The notes under the pieces: model-generated
Told to the model about the DNA's origin: nothing
Seen by the model: only the letters and a program-made list of their open reading frames with translations
The model's database searches: none
NCBI GenBank assembly: GCA_015064735.1
Contig: SVRP01000002.1
Span: 146,591-210,590, forward strand
Direction of reading: 5' to 3'
DNA length: 64,000 nt
Origin: Oscillospiraceae bacterium
GTDB lineage: Bacteria; Bacillota; Clostridia; Oscillospirales; CAG-272
Shown here: positions 43,601 to 51,914 of the stretch, piece after piece
How the letters are laid out: the number at the start of each line of letters is the position of its first letter
Numbering within the stretch: the stretch's first letter is position 1
Made by a program: the position numbers and the translations under genes

Positions 43601-43679
43601 GTCCTCTGTCGAAAGCGTAGACGGTAATTGCGAAGAAAATATGAACAGCACTTCAACCGACGAACAAGGAGATAATTAA
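40677..43679 (+). CDS. YfhO-family membrane protein
   Basis: A 1,000-residue protein of the YfhO family, a GT-C-like fold with many membrane helices in the first half (from FLIPAVIMYFVYIAMGI onward, about twelve helices to residue 490) and a large extracytoplasmic domain before a final helix near residue 930. Motifs LDLNAQYVYFHEAFR and NPNWLNYRYSFLLCFI are family-typical. In Bacillus, YfhO helps glycosylate lipoteichoic acid; the role here is inferred. The C-terminal 70 residues are charged and cytoplasmic. It directly abuts ruvA with no gap. Confidence 0.88.
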   Translation: MFTTNSKTEKKPCRLYKVKSVLSDIQEKIAGNQYSYLFFCFLIPAVIMYFVYIAMGIHPFGDSSVLTLDLNAQYVYFHEAFRNTLTGNGNMLYSFFRNLGGEFMGIYAYYVASPFTYIVLLFPQHMMLDAILTIMLLKVGLCGVTFGFYLHKHTKSVNKPIIACFAVMYALSSYAVAYQDNVMWMDALILLPLITYGIERLITHGKYMLFVITLSVAIMSHYYIGYMLCIFVFLYYFYFTFSHTREEINPTGEKLHFAKSFARIAFFSLLAIAISAFIICCAYYSLSFGKDTFTNPNWSFKQKFPFFDMLTKFLPGSYDTVRPEGLPNLYCGTLTLILVPIYFLSKKISSREKAASAIFIIIFVMSFVCSPLDLIWHGFQNPNWLNYRYSFLLCFILLIMGYKAIGNLRAAGNRLVFGISALLLLFVIYAEKLEFSSYLKAEGKLDTLKIIWLSAIAIIAFLSILCLIIRQKKITKRDGLAGILAALVCIEVFCSSLAIIEKHKIDVGGYVKGAGYSSYNAYLGELRPIVSDLKEYDSGFYRMEKMNYRKVNDNMALGLRGLSSSTSTLNKEVIDYLAALGLASRSHRSAYSGRTPVTDSLLGIRYVIDFQKNYRLNYFYDKVLTNGKYSAFYNPYSLSIAYGVDSSVSEFDMEKDKTVFERLNSMVSTMLGDNAGSDIFVPIRKHKIDTNYNCEQVYSSSRVTYKPIEDSINAQYVEYTFVAQESAEYYFHSPSRYTYYEKEPKISVGTVDPITQEAELTTLRGYLGSETNSVVTLGYFDKGEKVTVRLTITGDITLYTSPNYIWYIDREAYETEFRKLKSNPQFEITEYTENNLKGNIVTNSDAQTIQTTIPYDKGWKIYVDGQEVEPYKTFDALIAFDISSAGEHTLEFKYSPDIYLKSGLISIAGLLLFIVICVLDLVVFRKRRKKESPMYWALEDFDRDEEERRALPAARKKTFKERIDTVKSKLKKRKVSSVESVDGNCEENMNSTSTDEQGDN

Positions 43680-44303
43680 ATGTTTTACTATATCAGCGGA
43701 AAGCTCGCAATGCTCGATCCCGTTTTTGCGGTGGTCGATGCAGGCGGGGTAGGCTATAAGCTTACTATATCCCTTACCACATACTCTTTCCTTTCAGCAA
43801 AAGGTACAGAAAAGGACAACGTAACTCTCTATACGCATATGGCGGTAAGAGAGGACGGAGTTGAGCTTTACGGCTTTTACAGCGATGAAGAGCTTGAAGC
43901 ATTCAAGCTGCTTATAACCGTTTCGGGGGTAGGTCCTAAGGCGGCAGTATCTATTTTGTCGCAGATGACTCCAAGAGACCTTTCTATGGCAATATGCTCG
44001 GAAAATTCAAAGGCTATCGCCAAGGCAAACGGCGTAGGACCCAAAACCGCCGCAAGAATAGTTCTCGAATTAAAGGACAAGCTTTCAAAGGCTCCCATAG
44101 GCGGCTCTGACGACGGATTTGATGCAATTACTGCCGTAAGCTCCTCTGCAGCATTTTCTAACAAGCTGTCAGATGCTCAGGATGCGCTCATGGCACTGGG
44201 CTATACAAGAAACGAGGCACAGTCGGTACTCAAAACCATTGATGCAGAGAAATATGAGCTTGACGATATTATTCGTATAGCCTTGAAGAAAATCATGAAA
44301 TAA
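43680..44303 (+). CDS. ruvA: Holliday junction DNA helicase subunit RuvA
   Basis: Tetrameric protein that holds Holliday junctions for RuvB-driven branch migration. It opens with MFYYISGKLAMLDPVFAVVDAGGVGYKL, then helix-hairpin-helix repeats (ITVSGVGPKAAVSILSQM and ANGVGPKTAARIVLELK) and a C-terminal RuvB-binding domain (DAQDALMALGYTRNEAQSVL). Length 207 is normal. Its ATG directly follows the YfhO stop, with AGGAGA inside the upstream gene. It is followed 21 bp later by ruvB. Confidence 0.95.
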   Translation: MFYYISGKLAMLDPVFAVVDAGGVGYKLTISLTTYSFLSAKGTEKDNVTLYTHMAVREDGVELYGFYSDEELEAFKLLITVSGVGPKAAVSILSQMTPRDLSMAICSENSKAIAKANGVGPKTAARIVLELKDKLSKAPIGGSDDGFDAITAVSSSAAFSNKLSDAQDALMALGYTRNEAQSVLKTIDAEKYELDDIIRIALKKIMK

Positions 44304-44324
44304 CCGAAAGGAGGAAGTTAGAAA

Positions 44325-45386
44325 ATGGATATGTCCGAAGAATTTGATTTTGAGAACAGAATAATGACCACCTCCTATACGAAAGAAGATGCAGGTGCGG
44401 ACTATTCCCTCCGCCCTAAATGTCTTGACGATTACATTGGACAGGAAAAGGTCAAGGAAAACCTCAAAATTTATATTGAAGCCGCAAAAATAAGAGGCGA
44501 AAGTCTTGACCACGTACTGCTTTACGGACCTCCCGGTCTGGGTAAGACCACTCTTTCAAATATAATAGCAACCGAAATGGGAGTAAATATACGCATAACC
44601 TCAGGCCCCGCCATAGAAAAGCAGGGCGACCTTGCGGCATTGCTGACTAACCTTTCCGAGGGGGACGTTCTCTTTATTGATGAAATTCACAGACTCTCAC
44701 GCTCGGTAGAAGAAATTCTCTACCCCGCTATGGAGGACAATGCCCTTGATATCATTATCGGCAAGGGACCGGCCGCGAGAAGCATAAGAATAGATCTTCC
44801 CCGTTTTACACTCATAGGTGCTACCACAAGAGCAGGTCAGCTTACTCCTCCTCTCAGAGATCGTTTCGGTGTTGTTCTGAAGCTTGAGCTGTATACCCCC
44901 GAGGAGCTTGCAACAATTGTTATAAGAAGTGCTAATATTCTCGGATTTTCAATTACAGACGACGGTGCATACGAAATAGCTTCAAGATCCCGCGGAACAC
45001 CGCGTATTGCCAACAGACTTATAAAACGTGTCCGTGATTTTGCCCAGGTTAACGGCCAGGATGAGATAGACAGCCGAATTGCAAATATTGCATTAGGTCG
45101 CCTTGAGATAGACGGACTCGGTCTGGATAATACCGACAGACGTATGCTTGAGACTATTATAAAATATTACGACGGAGGTCCTGTCGGACTCGAAACAGTT
45201 GCTGCAACGGTTGGTGAGGAAGCAGTTACTCTCGAGGATGTTTACGAGCCATACCTTCTCCAGATCGGATTTCTGAGCCGTACACCGAGAGGAAGATGCG
45301 CTACAAGACTTGCTTACGAGCATCTCGGATTAAAATACGAGCCTAAGTCTCCCACCAAAAATGAACAGTTAAATCTTTTTGAATAA
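44325..45386 (+). CDS. ruvB: Holliday junction DNA helicase subunit RuvB
   Basis: Hexameric AAA+ motor for branch migration. It has the N-terminal [20 protein letters not shown], Walker [11 protein letters not shown], Walker [13 protein letters not shown], sensor 1 GATTRAGQL and the late arginine-finger region [10 protein letters not shown], then a winged-helix DNA-binding domain ending in [11 protein letters not shown]. The length of 353 residues is typical. Preceded by AAAGGAGG. Last gene of the operon, followed by a strong bidirectional terminator. Confidence 0.96.
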   Translation: MDMSEEFDFENRIMTTSYTKEDAGADYSLRPKCLDDYIGQEKVKENLKIYIEAAKIRGESLDHVLLYGPPGLGKTTLSNIIATEMGVNIRITSGPAIEKQGDLAALLTNLSEGDVLFIDEIHRLSRSVEEILYPAMEDNALDIIIGKGPAARSIRIDLPRFTLIGATTRAGQLTPPLRDRFGVVLKLELYTPEELATIVIRSANILGFSITDDGAYEIASRSRGTPRIANRLIKRVRDFAQVNGQDEIDSRIANIALGRLEIDGLGLDNTDRRMLETIIKYYDGGPVGLETVAATVGEEAVTLEDVYEPYLLQIGFLSRTPRGRCATRLAYEHLGLKYEPKSPTKNEQLNLFE

Positions 45387-45390
45387 AAAA

Positions 45391-45441
45391 GCGGTTACAG
45401 CCAAACAACTCGGACGGGTTATCGGCTGTAACCGTTATTTT
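45391..45441. terminator. Bidirectional terminator
   Basis: CGGTTACAGCC and GGCTGTAACCG form an 11-bp stem with A-run before and TTATTTT after, between converging ruvB and the CDF transporter. Confidence 0.85.
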
Positions 45442-45450
45442 ATTTATCAA

Positions 45451-46617
45451 TCAGCAAAATGGGTGCTCAGGTTTTATTACCGCAAAGCAATTCGGATCCT
45501 TTTCCTTAATTCTCTTTGCAACTTCCTTTGCCGCGTCCTCTTCTTTCCCGTCATAATCTACGGGAATAACAAGGTCGAATATAAGATTTGTCAGACGTTC
45601 TCCTTTTGTCATTCTGAAATCGTGAATTGAAAATCTTTCATCTGTTTCCTTAACACATCTCTCGGCAAACTCACGCATATTTCTCACGTTTTCGTCGTTT
45701 ACGTCGATAGGATCAAGATGTACCGTAACTATGGCTCCAAACTTCTTGTGCATATCACGCTCAAGGCAGTCTATTTCCTCGTGAGCTATATTGATATCGA
45801 AGTCCGAGGGCACCTCGGCATGGAATGAAATAAACTTTCTTCCCTCGCCGTAATCATGTACCATGAGGTCATGTATTCCAACAACTATTTTGTATTTTTT
45901 TATAAATTCCGTCAGCTCCTCTATATACTCCTTCGATGGAGGTGCGCCGAGTAAAAGATCTATTGTCCCCTTTGCTGCTCTCACTCCCGCTATAAGAATA
46001 AATATTGCAACCACTACACCCACGTAGCCGTCAATATTCCAACCGAGGGTAGACGAAAGAATAAGCGAAACAAGCACTATTGAGGTTGCAGCACAGTCGG
46101 AAATGCTGTCTATGGAAGAAGCGCGTAGCGGCTCTGCATTTATCTTATTTCCGATCTTCCTGTAAAACAAAAACAACCACAGCTTTACAAAAACAGACGC
46201 GCCAAGCATAACGTAGGTAAATATGCTTGCTTTTTGGTCAACAGGATTGAATATCTTCTCAACCGATCCCGTAAGAAGCTCATATCCCACGAATATTATA
46301 AGCATATCTACGATGAATCCCGTGATATACTCCATTCGACCGTGCCCAAATGGATGTTCCTCGTCCACATGCTTATTGGACATTCTGAAGCCTATCCAGG
46401 TAACGACAGAAGATCCCGCATCGGAAATATTATTGAATGCATCAGCAATTATAGCTATTGAGTTTGCAAGTATACCGAAAACAAGCTTCCCGGCAAAAAG
46501 TAAAATATTGAGTAAAATTCCTGTTATACTCGTAAGATTTATATAGGATGAGCGAACCTTTTGTGAATTTACGTTATCTCTGTCTTTTATGAATATTTTA
46601 GATAAAAGCTCCGTCAT
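45451..46617 (-). CDS. Cation diffusion facilitator family transporter
   Basis: Exports divalent metal ions by proton exchange. Six membrane segments in the first 220 residues are followed by a cytoplasmic dimerisation domain (VHDLMVHDYGEGRKFISFHAEVP). The metal-site helices read ADAFNNISDAGSS and SSIDSISDCAA; Asn/Asp instead of His/Asp in the first is seen in manganese/iron-type rather than zinc-type members, so Mn2+ export is a reasonable guess. HPFGHGRMEY is also conserved. At 388 residues it is longer than classical CDFs because of an extended C-terminal domain. Monocistronic. Confidence 0.88.
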   Translation of the reverse strand: MTELLSKIFIKDRDNVNSQKVRSSYINLTSITGILLNILLFAGKLVFGILANSIAIIADAFNNISDAGSSVVTWIGFRMSNKHVDEEHPFGHGRMEYITGFIVDMLIIFVGYELLTGSVEKIFNPVDQKASIFTYVMLGASVFVKLWLFLFYRKIGNKINAEPLRASSIDSISDCAATSIVLVSLILSSTLGWNIDGYVGVVVAIFILIAGVRAAKGTIDLLLGAPPSKEYIEELTEFIKKYKIVVGIHDLMVHDYGEGRKFISFHAEVPSDFDINIAHEEIDCLERDMHKKFGAIVTVHLDPIDVNDENVRNMREFAERCVKETDERFSIHDFRMTKGERLTNLIFDLVIPVDYDGKEEDAAKEVAKRIKEKDPNCFAVIKPEHPFC

Positions 46618-46645
46618 AAAATCTCCTTACACGTTTTACTGAAAC

Positions 46646-46677
46646 AATAAAGGCTGATCCGAAGATCAGCCTTTATT
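46646..46677 (-). terminator. Terminator of the tRNA-Leu gene
   Basis: AATAAAGGCTGATC and GATCAGCCTTTATT form a 14-bp stem with loop CGAA; it begins one base past the encoded CCA end on the minus strand. Confidence 0.85.
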
Positions 46678-46678
46678 T

Positions 46679-46763
46679 TGGTGCGGAAAACGGGACTTGA
46701 ACCCGTACGGTGAAATCCACACGCCCCTCAAACGTGCGCGTCTGCCAGTTCCGCCACTTCCGC
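46679..46763 (-). tRNA. tRNA-Leu (anticodon GAG)
   Basis: Read on the minus strand: acceptor arms GCGGAAG and TTTCCGC, a D-arm TGGCGG...GGCAGA, anticodon stem CACGT/GCGTG with loop TTGAGGG (anticodon GAG), a long variable arm as in class II tRNAs, T-loop GGTTCAAGTCC, and encoded CCA. 85 bases. It reads CUC and CUU leucine codons. The plus-strand ORFs over it are spurious. Confidence 0.93.
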
Positions 46764-46979
46764 ATGCCACCGCATCAGCGGCAACATATAATATTATACT
46801 CAAAATCAAAAAAATGTCAACACTTTTTTTTCATTTTTATAGTTTTTGTTCTTTTGAACAAAAAGAGCTTTTTATGCAGGGGTACATTAGTGCAACATTA
46901 TCAATTATTGATTATGCGTCATATTCTCAAAAACTTATACCGTATAATTTTATACATTGTATTTCTTAGGAGCGTAGCT

Positions 46980-47555
46980 ATGAAAATAAGAATAGGATTT
47001 TTCACGATCTTACTTTGCACTGCTCTGATCGTTCTTGAACCGCGTATTGCCATCGCAGCCTTCATTTCTATTACGTTACACGAATGCGGTCATATATTAG
47101 CCGCAAGAATAAGCGGAATTGGAATTTCCGAAGTTAAAATGAGCATTTACGGAGCAAGACTTTCTGCTTCCGACCGTATTTTTTCTTATAAGGATGAAAT
47201 ATTTTTATGTATTATGGGTCCTCTTGTCAATTTCCTGCTTGCATTGTTTTTGCTCCCTTTATACAAAGCAACACACAGCCAATTCATTCTTGATACAACC
47301 GTTTGTTCTTTGTTTTTAGGAACACTGAATCTGATGCCCATAAAAAGCTTTGACGGCGGAAGAATTCTTTTCTCAATGCTTAATATACTCTGCCCCCCCC
47401 GTTCCGCCGCATGTATTATTTCTGCAGTCTCTTTTTTTGTAACCTTCGTTTTCTGGTGCCTTTCCGTATATCTGCTGATAGTCGCAAGAGCGGGACTTTC
47501 TGCTTTTGTTTTTTCAGTATCTCTTTTTTTCAATCTTTTTACAAACAGATTTTAA
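46980..47555 (+). CDS. M50-family site-2 metalloprotease, SpoIVFB-like
   Basis: An intramembrane zinc protease of 191 residues with the HExxH motif (LHECGH) in the second hydrophobic segment and the third ligand motif NLMPIKSFDGGR near residue 120. Compact M50 proteins of this kind include SpoIVFB, which cleaves pro-sigma-K during sporulation in Firmicutes; this one lacks a CBS domain, as clostridial forms often do. No spoIVFA is adjacent, so other substrates are possible. The ORF track starts inside the tRNA; the ATG at 46980 after TTAGGAG is used. Confidence 0.82.
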   Translation: MKIRIGFFTILLCTALIVLEPRIAIAAFISITLHECGHILAARISGIGISEVKMSIYGARLSASDRIFSYKDEIFLCIMGPLVNFLLALFLLPLYKATHSQFILDTTVCSLFLGTLNLMPIKSFDGGRILFSMLNILCPPRSAACIISAVSFFVTFVFWCLSVYLLIVARAGLSAFVFSVSLFFNLFTNRF

Positions 47556-47685
47556 AGATTTTTATAGTCTTTTGAGAGAATAACCGAGAAAAATACTGTT
47601 TTTTTGTATTTTTTTAAAGTATAATCGGATTTAATGGGTTTAATTAAAAAATTTGACGATTTTTCGAAAAATTTATTAAAACATA

Positions 47686-47714
47686 TTGCATTTTATATAA
47701 AATTCTGTTACAAT
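47686..47714 (+). promoter_or_regulatory. Promoter of potABCD
   Basis: TTGCAT, 17 bp, TACAAT, about 95 bp upstream of potA, leaving a structured leader. Confidence 0.7.
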
Positions 47715-47726
47715 ATTCGCATGGAT

Positions 47727-47787
47727 ATATGGGGGCAGTTTTTATGCGTGTAAAAATCCACGCATAGGTCTGCCCTTATCCCTATAT
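47727..47787 (+). promoter_or_regulatory. Extended hairpin in the potABCD leader
   Basis: Nested pairs GGGCAG/CTGCCC and ATGCGTG/CACGCAT, with an outer ATAT/ATAT extension, give a long stem starting a few bases after the predicted transcript start. There is no T-run, so it is not a simple terminator. It ends about 20 bases before the AAGGAG ribosome site. Confidence 0.55.
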
Positions 47788-47808
47788 TTCTTGTCATAAG
47801 GAGTTTTT

Positions 47809-47862
47809 ATGCAGAATGAAAACAAAGCTTATCGAATTAAAGAATATCTGCAAGTCATATGA
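47809..47862 (+). other. Possible 17-codon leader ORF overlapping potA
   Basis: The ATG at 47809 sits 5-6 bases after AAGGAG, better spaced than the potA ATG at 47816, but in another frame. It encodes [17 protein letters not shown] and then stops inside potA. It may be chance; if translated it would compete with potA initiation. Confidence 0.25.
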
Positions 47863-48937
47863 CGGCGAGCAGATACTCTCTAACGTTGACCTCTATATAA
47901 ACGACCACGAATTTATCACACTTCTCGGTCCTTCGGGATGCGGAAAAACAACGACTCTTCGAATAATCGGTGGTTTTGAATATCCCGATGAGGGTGATGT
48001 ATTCTTTGACGGAAAGCGAATAAATGACGTGCCCGCCTATAAGAGAAACGTTAATACGGTATTCCAGAAATATGCTCTCTTCCCTCACCTTAACGTATAC
48101 GACAATATAGCCTTCGGTCTTAATATTGCAAAGGTGGACAAGGATGAGATCAAAAAGCGTGTTACCGAAATGCTGGAGCTGGTCAACCTCAAGGGATTTG
48201 AGAAAAGAAACGTTAATCTTTTGTCAGGCGGTCAGCAGCAGCGAGTTGCAATTGCAAGAGCTTTGATAAATCATCCCCGTGTTCTTTTGCTGGACGAGCC
48301 TCTCGGTGCGCTCGACCTTAAGCTTCGTAAGGATATGCAGGTTGAATTAAAAAACATTCATGCAAAAACCGGTATTACTTTTATATACGTTACTCACGAC
48401 CAGGAGGAGGCACTCTCTATGTCCGACACGGTCGTGGTTATGGCAAACGGTAAGATTCAGCAGATAGGTACGCCTACCGATATTTACAACGAACCTAAAA
48501 ACGCCTTTGTTGCAGACTTTATAGGTGAGTCGAATATCATAGACGGCGTTATGCTTGAGGATTTCAAGGTAAAGTTTGCTAAAAACACCTTTGTATGCCT
48601 CGATAAGGGATTCGCGCCCAACGAGCCTGTTGACGTTGTAATCCGTCCCGAGGACGTTGACGTCGTTCCTATAGAAAAGGGGATGCTTTCCGGTAAAATA
48701 TCCACAGTTACCTTCAAGGGAGTTCACTATGAAATAATAGTTGATATTGACGGCTTTAAGTGGATGATTCAGACTACCGACTACGTAGCTCCCGATTCCG
48801 AAATCGGCGTATATATTGAGCCCGACGCAATACATATCATGAAAAAGTCCGAGTTCTCCGGAATGTTCGGAGACTACTCATCCTTCTCCGATGAGCTTGA
48901 CAAGCTTTCTCAATTGGATGAAGAGGAGGAAGAATAA
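47816..48937 (+). CDS. potA: Spermidine/putrescine ABC transporter ATPase
   Basis: The ATPase of the polyamine importer. Walker [13 protein letters not shown], signature [15 protein letters not shown], Walker [13 protein letters not shown] and the switch His THDQEEAL are present; the C-terminal third is a TOBE-type regulatory domain ([11 protein letters not shown]). 373 residues with an acidic end ([13 protein letters not shown]). The start follows AAGGAG at a wide 11-base spacing. It heads the potABCD operon; overlaps and small gaps imply co-transcription. Confidence 0.93.
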   Translation: MKTKLIELKNICKSYDGEQILSNVDLYINDHEFITLLGPSGCGKTTTLRIIGGFEYPDEGDVFFDGKRINDVPAYKRNVNTVFQKYALFPHLNVYDNIAFGLNIAKVDKDEIKKRVTEMLELVNLKGFEKRNVNLLSGGQQQRVAIARALINHPRVLLLDEPLGALDLKLRKDMQVELKNIHAKTGITFIYVTHDQEEALSMSDTVVVMANGKIQQIGTPTDIYNEPKNAFVADFIGESNIIDGVMLEDFKVKFAKNTFVCLDKGFAPNEPVDVVIRPEDVDVVPIEKGMLSGKISTVTFKGVHYEIIVDIDGFKWMIQTTDYVAPDSEIGVYIEPDAIHIMKKSEFSGMFGDYSSFSDELDKLSQLDEEEEE

Positions 48938-48939
48938 GA

Positions 48940-49803
48940 ATGGCAAGGTTCAACGAAAAAAAGAAGAACTCTGCCGTAAAAAAAGCCGATAGCCGTTCTC
49001 TTTTTCAGAGGATGGCAGCTGCGCCACACATTGTTTGGATGGTAATGTTCATAGTGGCGCCAATGCTTTTCGTCGTTTATTTCGCATTTACCGATGATAA
49101 CGGCTTTACGTTCTCTAATATAGCTAATCTTTCAAGATATTCAAACGTATTTATTCTTTCTATAGCCTTTGCTCTCATTGCAACGGTTATCTGCCTTCTT
49201 ATAGGCTATCCTCTTGCGTACTTTATGGCAAAATCCAAGCCGAAAACCAGAAAGATTCTCCTCGTTCTCCTTATGCTCCCCATGTGGTGTAATCTGCTTA
49301 TACGTACCTATGCTCTTATGGCATTGCTTGATAACGGAGGTCTTCTGAATTCCTTCCTTCAAAAGATAGGTCTTAATACCCTTCATATAGTTGGCTCCGA
49401 CTTCGGAGTTATCCTCGGTATGGTTTACGATTTTCTTCCCTATATGGTTCTTCCCATATTCACGACCATATCCAAGATAGACAAGCGTTATACCGAAGCC
49501 GCGGCTGACCTTGGATGCAGTAGCTGGCAGACTATGACAAAGGTTATATTCCCATTATCCGTTTCGGGCGTAATTTCGGGCATCACCATGGTTTTCGTTC
49601 CCTCTATCAGCACGTTCTACATTTCGCAGAAGCTTGGCGCGGGAAAGATAGACCTTATCGGAGACACCATAGAGCGACTTTTCCAGACCCCCACCACCTA
49701 CAACGTAGGCGCGGCTATCTCCCTTGTTATGATGATCCTCATACTCATTTCCGTCGGTATTATGAACAAGTTCTCCGACGATGAAGGAGGAATTATCATA
49801 TGA
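48940..49803 (+). CDS. potB: Spermidine/putrescine ABC transporter permease PotB
   Basis: One of two inner-membrane permeases of the polyamine importer. Six membrane helices and the EAA loop (EAAADLGCSSWQTMTKVIFPLSVSGVISGI, quoted in part) that contacts PotA are visible, the latter near residue 190. NLLIRTYALMALLDNGGLLN is typical of PotB. The N-terminus is Lys-rich (NEKKKNSAVKKADSRS). Starts 2 bp after potA and overlaps potC by 4 bp. Confidence 0.93.
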   Translation: MARFNEKKKNSAVKKADSRSLFQRMAAAPHIVWMVMFIVAPMLFVVYFAFTDDNGFTFSNIANLSRYSNVFILSIAFALIATVICLLIGYPLAYFMAKSKPKTRKILLVLLMLPMWCNLLIRTYALMALLDNGGLLNSFLQKIGLNTLHIVGSDFGVILGMVYDFLPYMVLPIFTTISKIDKRYTEAAADLGCSSWQTMTKVIFPLSVSGVISGITMVFVPSISTFYISQKLGAGKIDLIGDTIERLFQTPTTYNVGAAISLVMMILILISVGIMNKFSDDEGGIII

Positions 49804-50612
49804 TGAAGTTTCTTTCTAAATTTTACATGGTGATAGTTTTCGCGCTTCTCTACGCACCTATTATCGTCCTTGTTATTTTTTCATTTAATGACGGCGGAAG
49901 CCTCAGTGAATTTTCGGGATTTTCCTTCAAATGGTACGCAGAGCTTTTTGAAGATGAAACAGCGCTTAATGCCCTTAAAAATTCTCTGATTCTTGCAATT
50001 GCATCTTCTCTTTGTGCAACCGTGATTGCGACTTTTGCTGCGCTCGGTCTGCATCACATGAGAAAGAAGTATGTAAAGAATGCTATAAAATCCGTAACCA
50101 ATATCCCCATGGTCAACCCCGATATAGTTACCGGCGTTTCAATGATGCTCCTTTTCGTAGCCGTTGCGGGAATCGTAAAATCCAAAAGCTTTTTTGGATT
50201 CTGGACTATGCTTATAGCCCATACCACCTTCAATCTTCCTTACGTGCTTTTGTCTGTCTTGCCGAGATTCAATCAGCTCGACCGTTCACTTTCGGATGCT
50301 GCAATGGATTTGGGCTGTACTCCTACCAAGGCATTCTTTAAGGTTGAGCTTCCCCAGATAGTTCCCGGTATAATCTCGGGGGTTATGCTCGCGTTTACAA
50401 TGTCTCTTGACGATTTCGTCATAAGCCATTTTGTAAGCTCACCGAATTTCCAGACACTTCCCCTTTACGTTTACAACCAGACCGCACACAACGTAAAATT
50501 CAGCATGTATGCTCTCTGCGCTCTCATAATAGCAATAATACTTGCTATACTTCTCGTTGTAAACTTCACGGGCTCTGTGAACAGCAAGCGTAAGCAGCCG
50601 CAAAGGAGGTAA
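49800..50612 (+). CDS. potC: Spermidine/putrescine ABC transporter permease PotC
   Basis: The second permease of the importer, with six helices and the EAA-type loop SDAAMDLGCTPTKAFFKVELPQIVPGI (quoted in part) near residue 180. YAPIIVLVIFSFNDGG near the N-terminus and MSLDDFVISHFVSSP near residue 205 are hallmark PotC sequences. The start overlaps the potB stop (ATGA), implying coupled translation. Ends 4 bp before potD. Confidence 0.93.
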   Translation: MMKFLSKFYMVIVFALLYAPIIVLVIFSFNDGGSLSEFSGFSFKWYAELFEDETALNALKNSLILAIASSLCATVIATFAALGLHHMRKKYVKNAIKSVTNIPMVNPDIVTGVSMMLLFVAVAGIVKSKSFFGFWTMLIAHTTFNLPYVLLSVLPRFNQLDRSLSDAAMDLGCTPTKAFFKVELPQIVPGIISGVMLAFTMSLDDFVISHFVSSPNFQTLPLYVYNQTAHNVKFSMYALCALIIAIILAILLVVNFTGSVNSKRKQPQRR

Positions 50613-50616
50613 GCAA

Positions 50617-51864
50617 ATGAAAAAACTTATTTCTCTTTTGATTTGCGGGATCCTGCTATTTGCATCTGCCATTTCACTTTCTTCCTGTTCAAAGGAAAAA
50701 CAGCCCGCAGCAAAATCCGATATTAAGACCCTTTACGTTTATAACTGGGGTGAATATATGTCCGACGGCTCAGATGATTCCCTTGATGTAAACAAAGCCT
50801 TTGAGGATTGGTATTACGAAGAATACGGGGAGCATGTAAATGTGAATTACTCCACCTATTCAAGTAATGAGGATCTTTACGCAAAGATCACAAGCGGCGC
50901 TGTTGTATACGACGTTATCGTTCCCTCAGACTACATGGTTCAAAGACTTAAGGACGAAGGATATCTTGCTCCTCTCAATTACGAGAATATCCCCAACATG
51001 GAGCATATTCTTCCCGAATTCAAGGGTGATAATGCCTACTACGATAAGAACAACGTTTATTCCGTTCCCTACCTTTACGGCATGGTCGGTATTATCTATA
51101 ATACCACCATGGTTGACCCTAACGACCCCGATATAGGAAGCTGGTCCCTTATGTGGGATGAGGACTACAAGGGCAATATTCTTCAGTTCAACAACTCAAG
51201 AGACGCATTTGGAACCGCTCAGTATTATCTTGGAATAGATGTTAATACAGCAACCGAGGCTGAATGGAGACAAGCTCTTGAGCTACTCAAAAAGCAAAAG
51301 AATATAGTTCAGGGATACGTAATGGACGAGATATACAACAAAATGGAGAATGGCTCTGCCGCCATTGCTGCCTATTACGCAGGCGATTATCTCACCATGT
51401 ACGAGAATAATTCCGACCTCGAATTCTATTATCCCAAGGAGGGTACAAACTTCTACGTTGACGCAATGTGTATTCCCGCCGCATCGGAAAACAAGCTTAT
51501 TGCAGAAAGGTATATAAACTTTATGCTCTCCGAGGAGGCTGCGGTTGCAAACGCTGAGTACACCTATTACGCTTCTCCCAATGAGCTTGTTGTCAACAAC
51601 GAGGAATACATGGAATATATGTCCGAAATCAAAGAGGACGCATACGATAAGATGTACAACACCGACGGAATAAAGGCAACAGCTTATGAAAATCTTACAG
51701 AGGACAAGCTCGTAACACTCAATTCCCTTTGGGAGGAATTAAAATCCGACGTTGATATAGGAATTGGGATCTATATTTGCTGCGGAGTTATTATTCTTGG
51801 ACTTATCGTGCTCTTTGCCACCTATACGGTCAAAAAGCGCATGAAGAAAAAAATGTATGAATAA
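50617..51864 (+). CDS. potD: Polyamine-binding lipoprotein PotD with extra C-terminal membrane helix
   Basis: The substrate-binding component. A lipoprotein signal ends in the lipobox LSSC (Cys near 24). The binding core has LYVYNWGEYM, YDVIVPSDYMVQRLKDEG, IPNMEHI, PYLYGMVGIIYNTTMV, and CIPAASENKLIAERYINFML as in PotD/PotF. Beyond the usual end comes a helix (IYICCGVIILGLIVLFATYTV) and a basic tail KKRMKKKMYE, so the protein should be anchored twice, by lipid and by a C-terminal helix. The mature core length is otherwise normal. Preceded by AAAGGAGG. Confidence 0.92.
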   Translation: MKKLISLLICGILLFASAISLSSCSKEKQPAAKSDIKTLYVYNWGEYMSDGSDDSLDVNKAFEDWYYEEYGEHVNVNYSTYSSNEDLYAKITSGAVVYDVIVPSDYMVQRLKDEGYLAPLNYENIPNMEHILPEFKGDNAYYDKNNVYSVPYLYGMVGIIYNTTMVDPNDPDIGSWSLMWDEDYKGNILQFNNSRDAFGTAQYYLGIDVNTATEAEWRQALELLKKQKNIVQGYVMDEIYNKMENGSAAIAAYYAGDYLTMYENNSDLEFYYPKEGTNFYVDAMCIPAASENKLIAERYINFMLSEEAAVANAEYTYYASPNELVVNNEEYMEYMSEIKEDAYDKMYNTDGIKATAYENLTEDKLVTLNSLWEELKSDVDIGIGIYICCGVIILGLIVLFATYTVKKRMKKKMYE

Positions 51865-51868
51865 CTAA

Positions 51869-51910
51869 ACACAAAAGTGGCTGAGTTAAAAACTCAGCCA
51901 CTTTTTGTGT
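51869..51910. terminator. Bidirectional terminator
   Basis: AAAAGTGGCTGAGTT and AACTCAGCCACTTTTT pair around AAA, with flanking ACAC/GTGT pairing as well; it lies between converging potD and the lipoprotein gene. Confidence 0.88.
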
Positions 51911-51914
51911 TTTT

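Noticed and set aside
46679-46763. tRNA-Ser or other class II tRNA
   Set aside because: The anticodon loop places GAG at positions 34-36, which reads leucine codons.
46697-46969. ORF over the tRNA-Leu region
   Set aside because: It reads the antisense strand of the tRNA and has no ribosome site.
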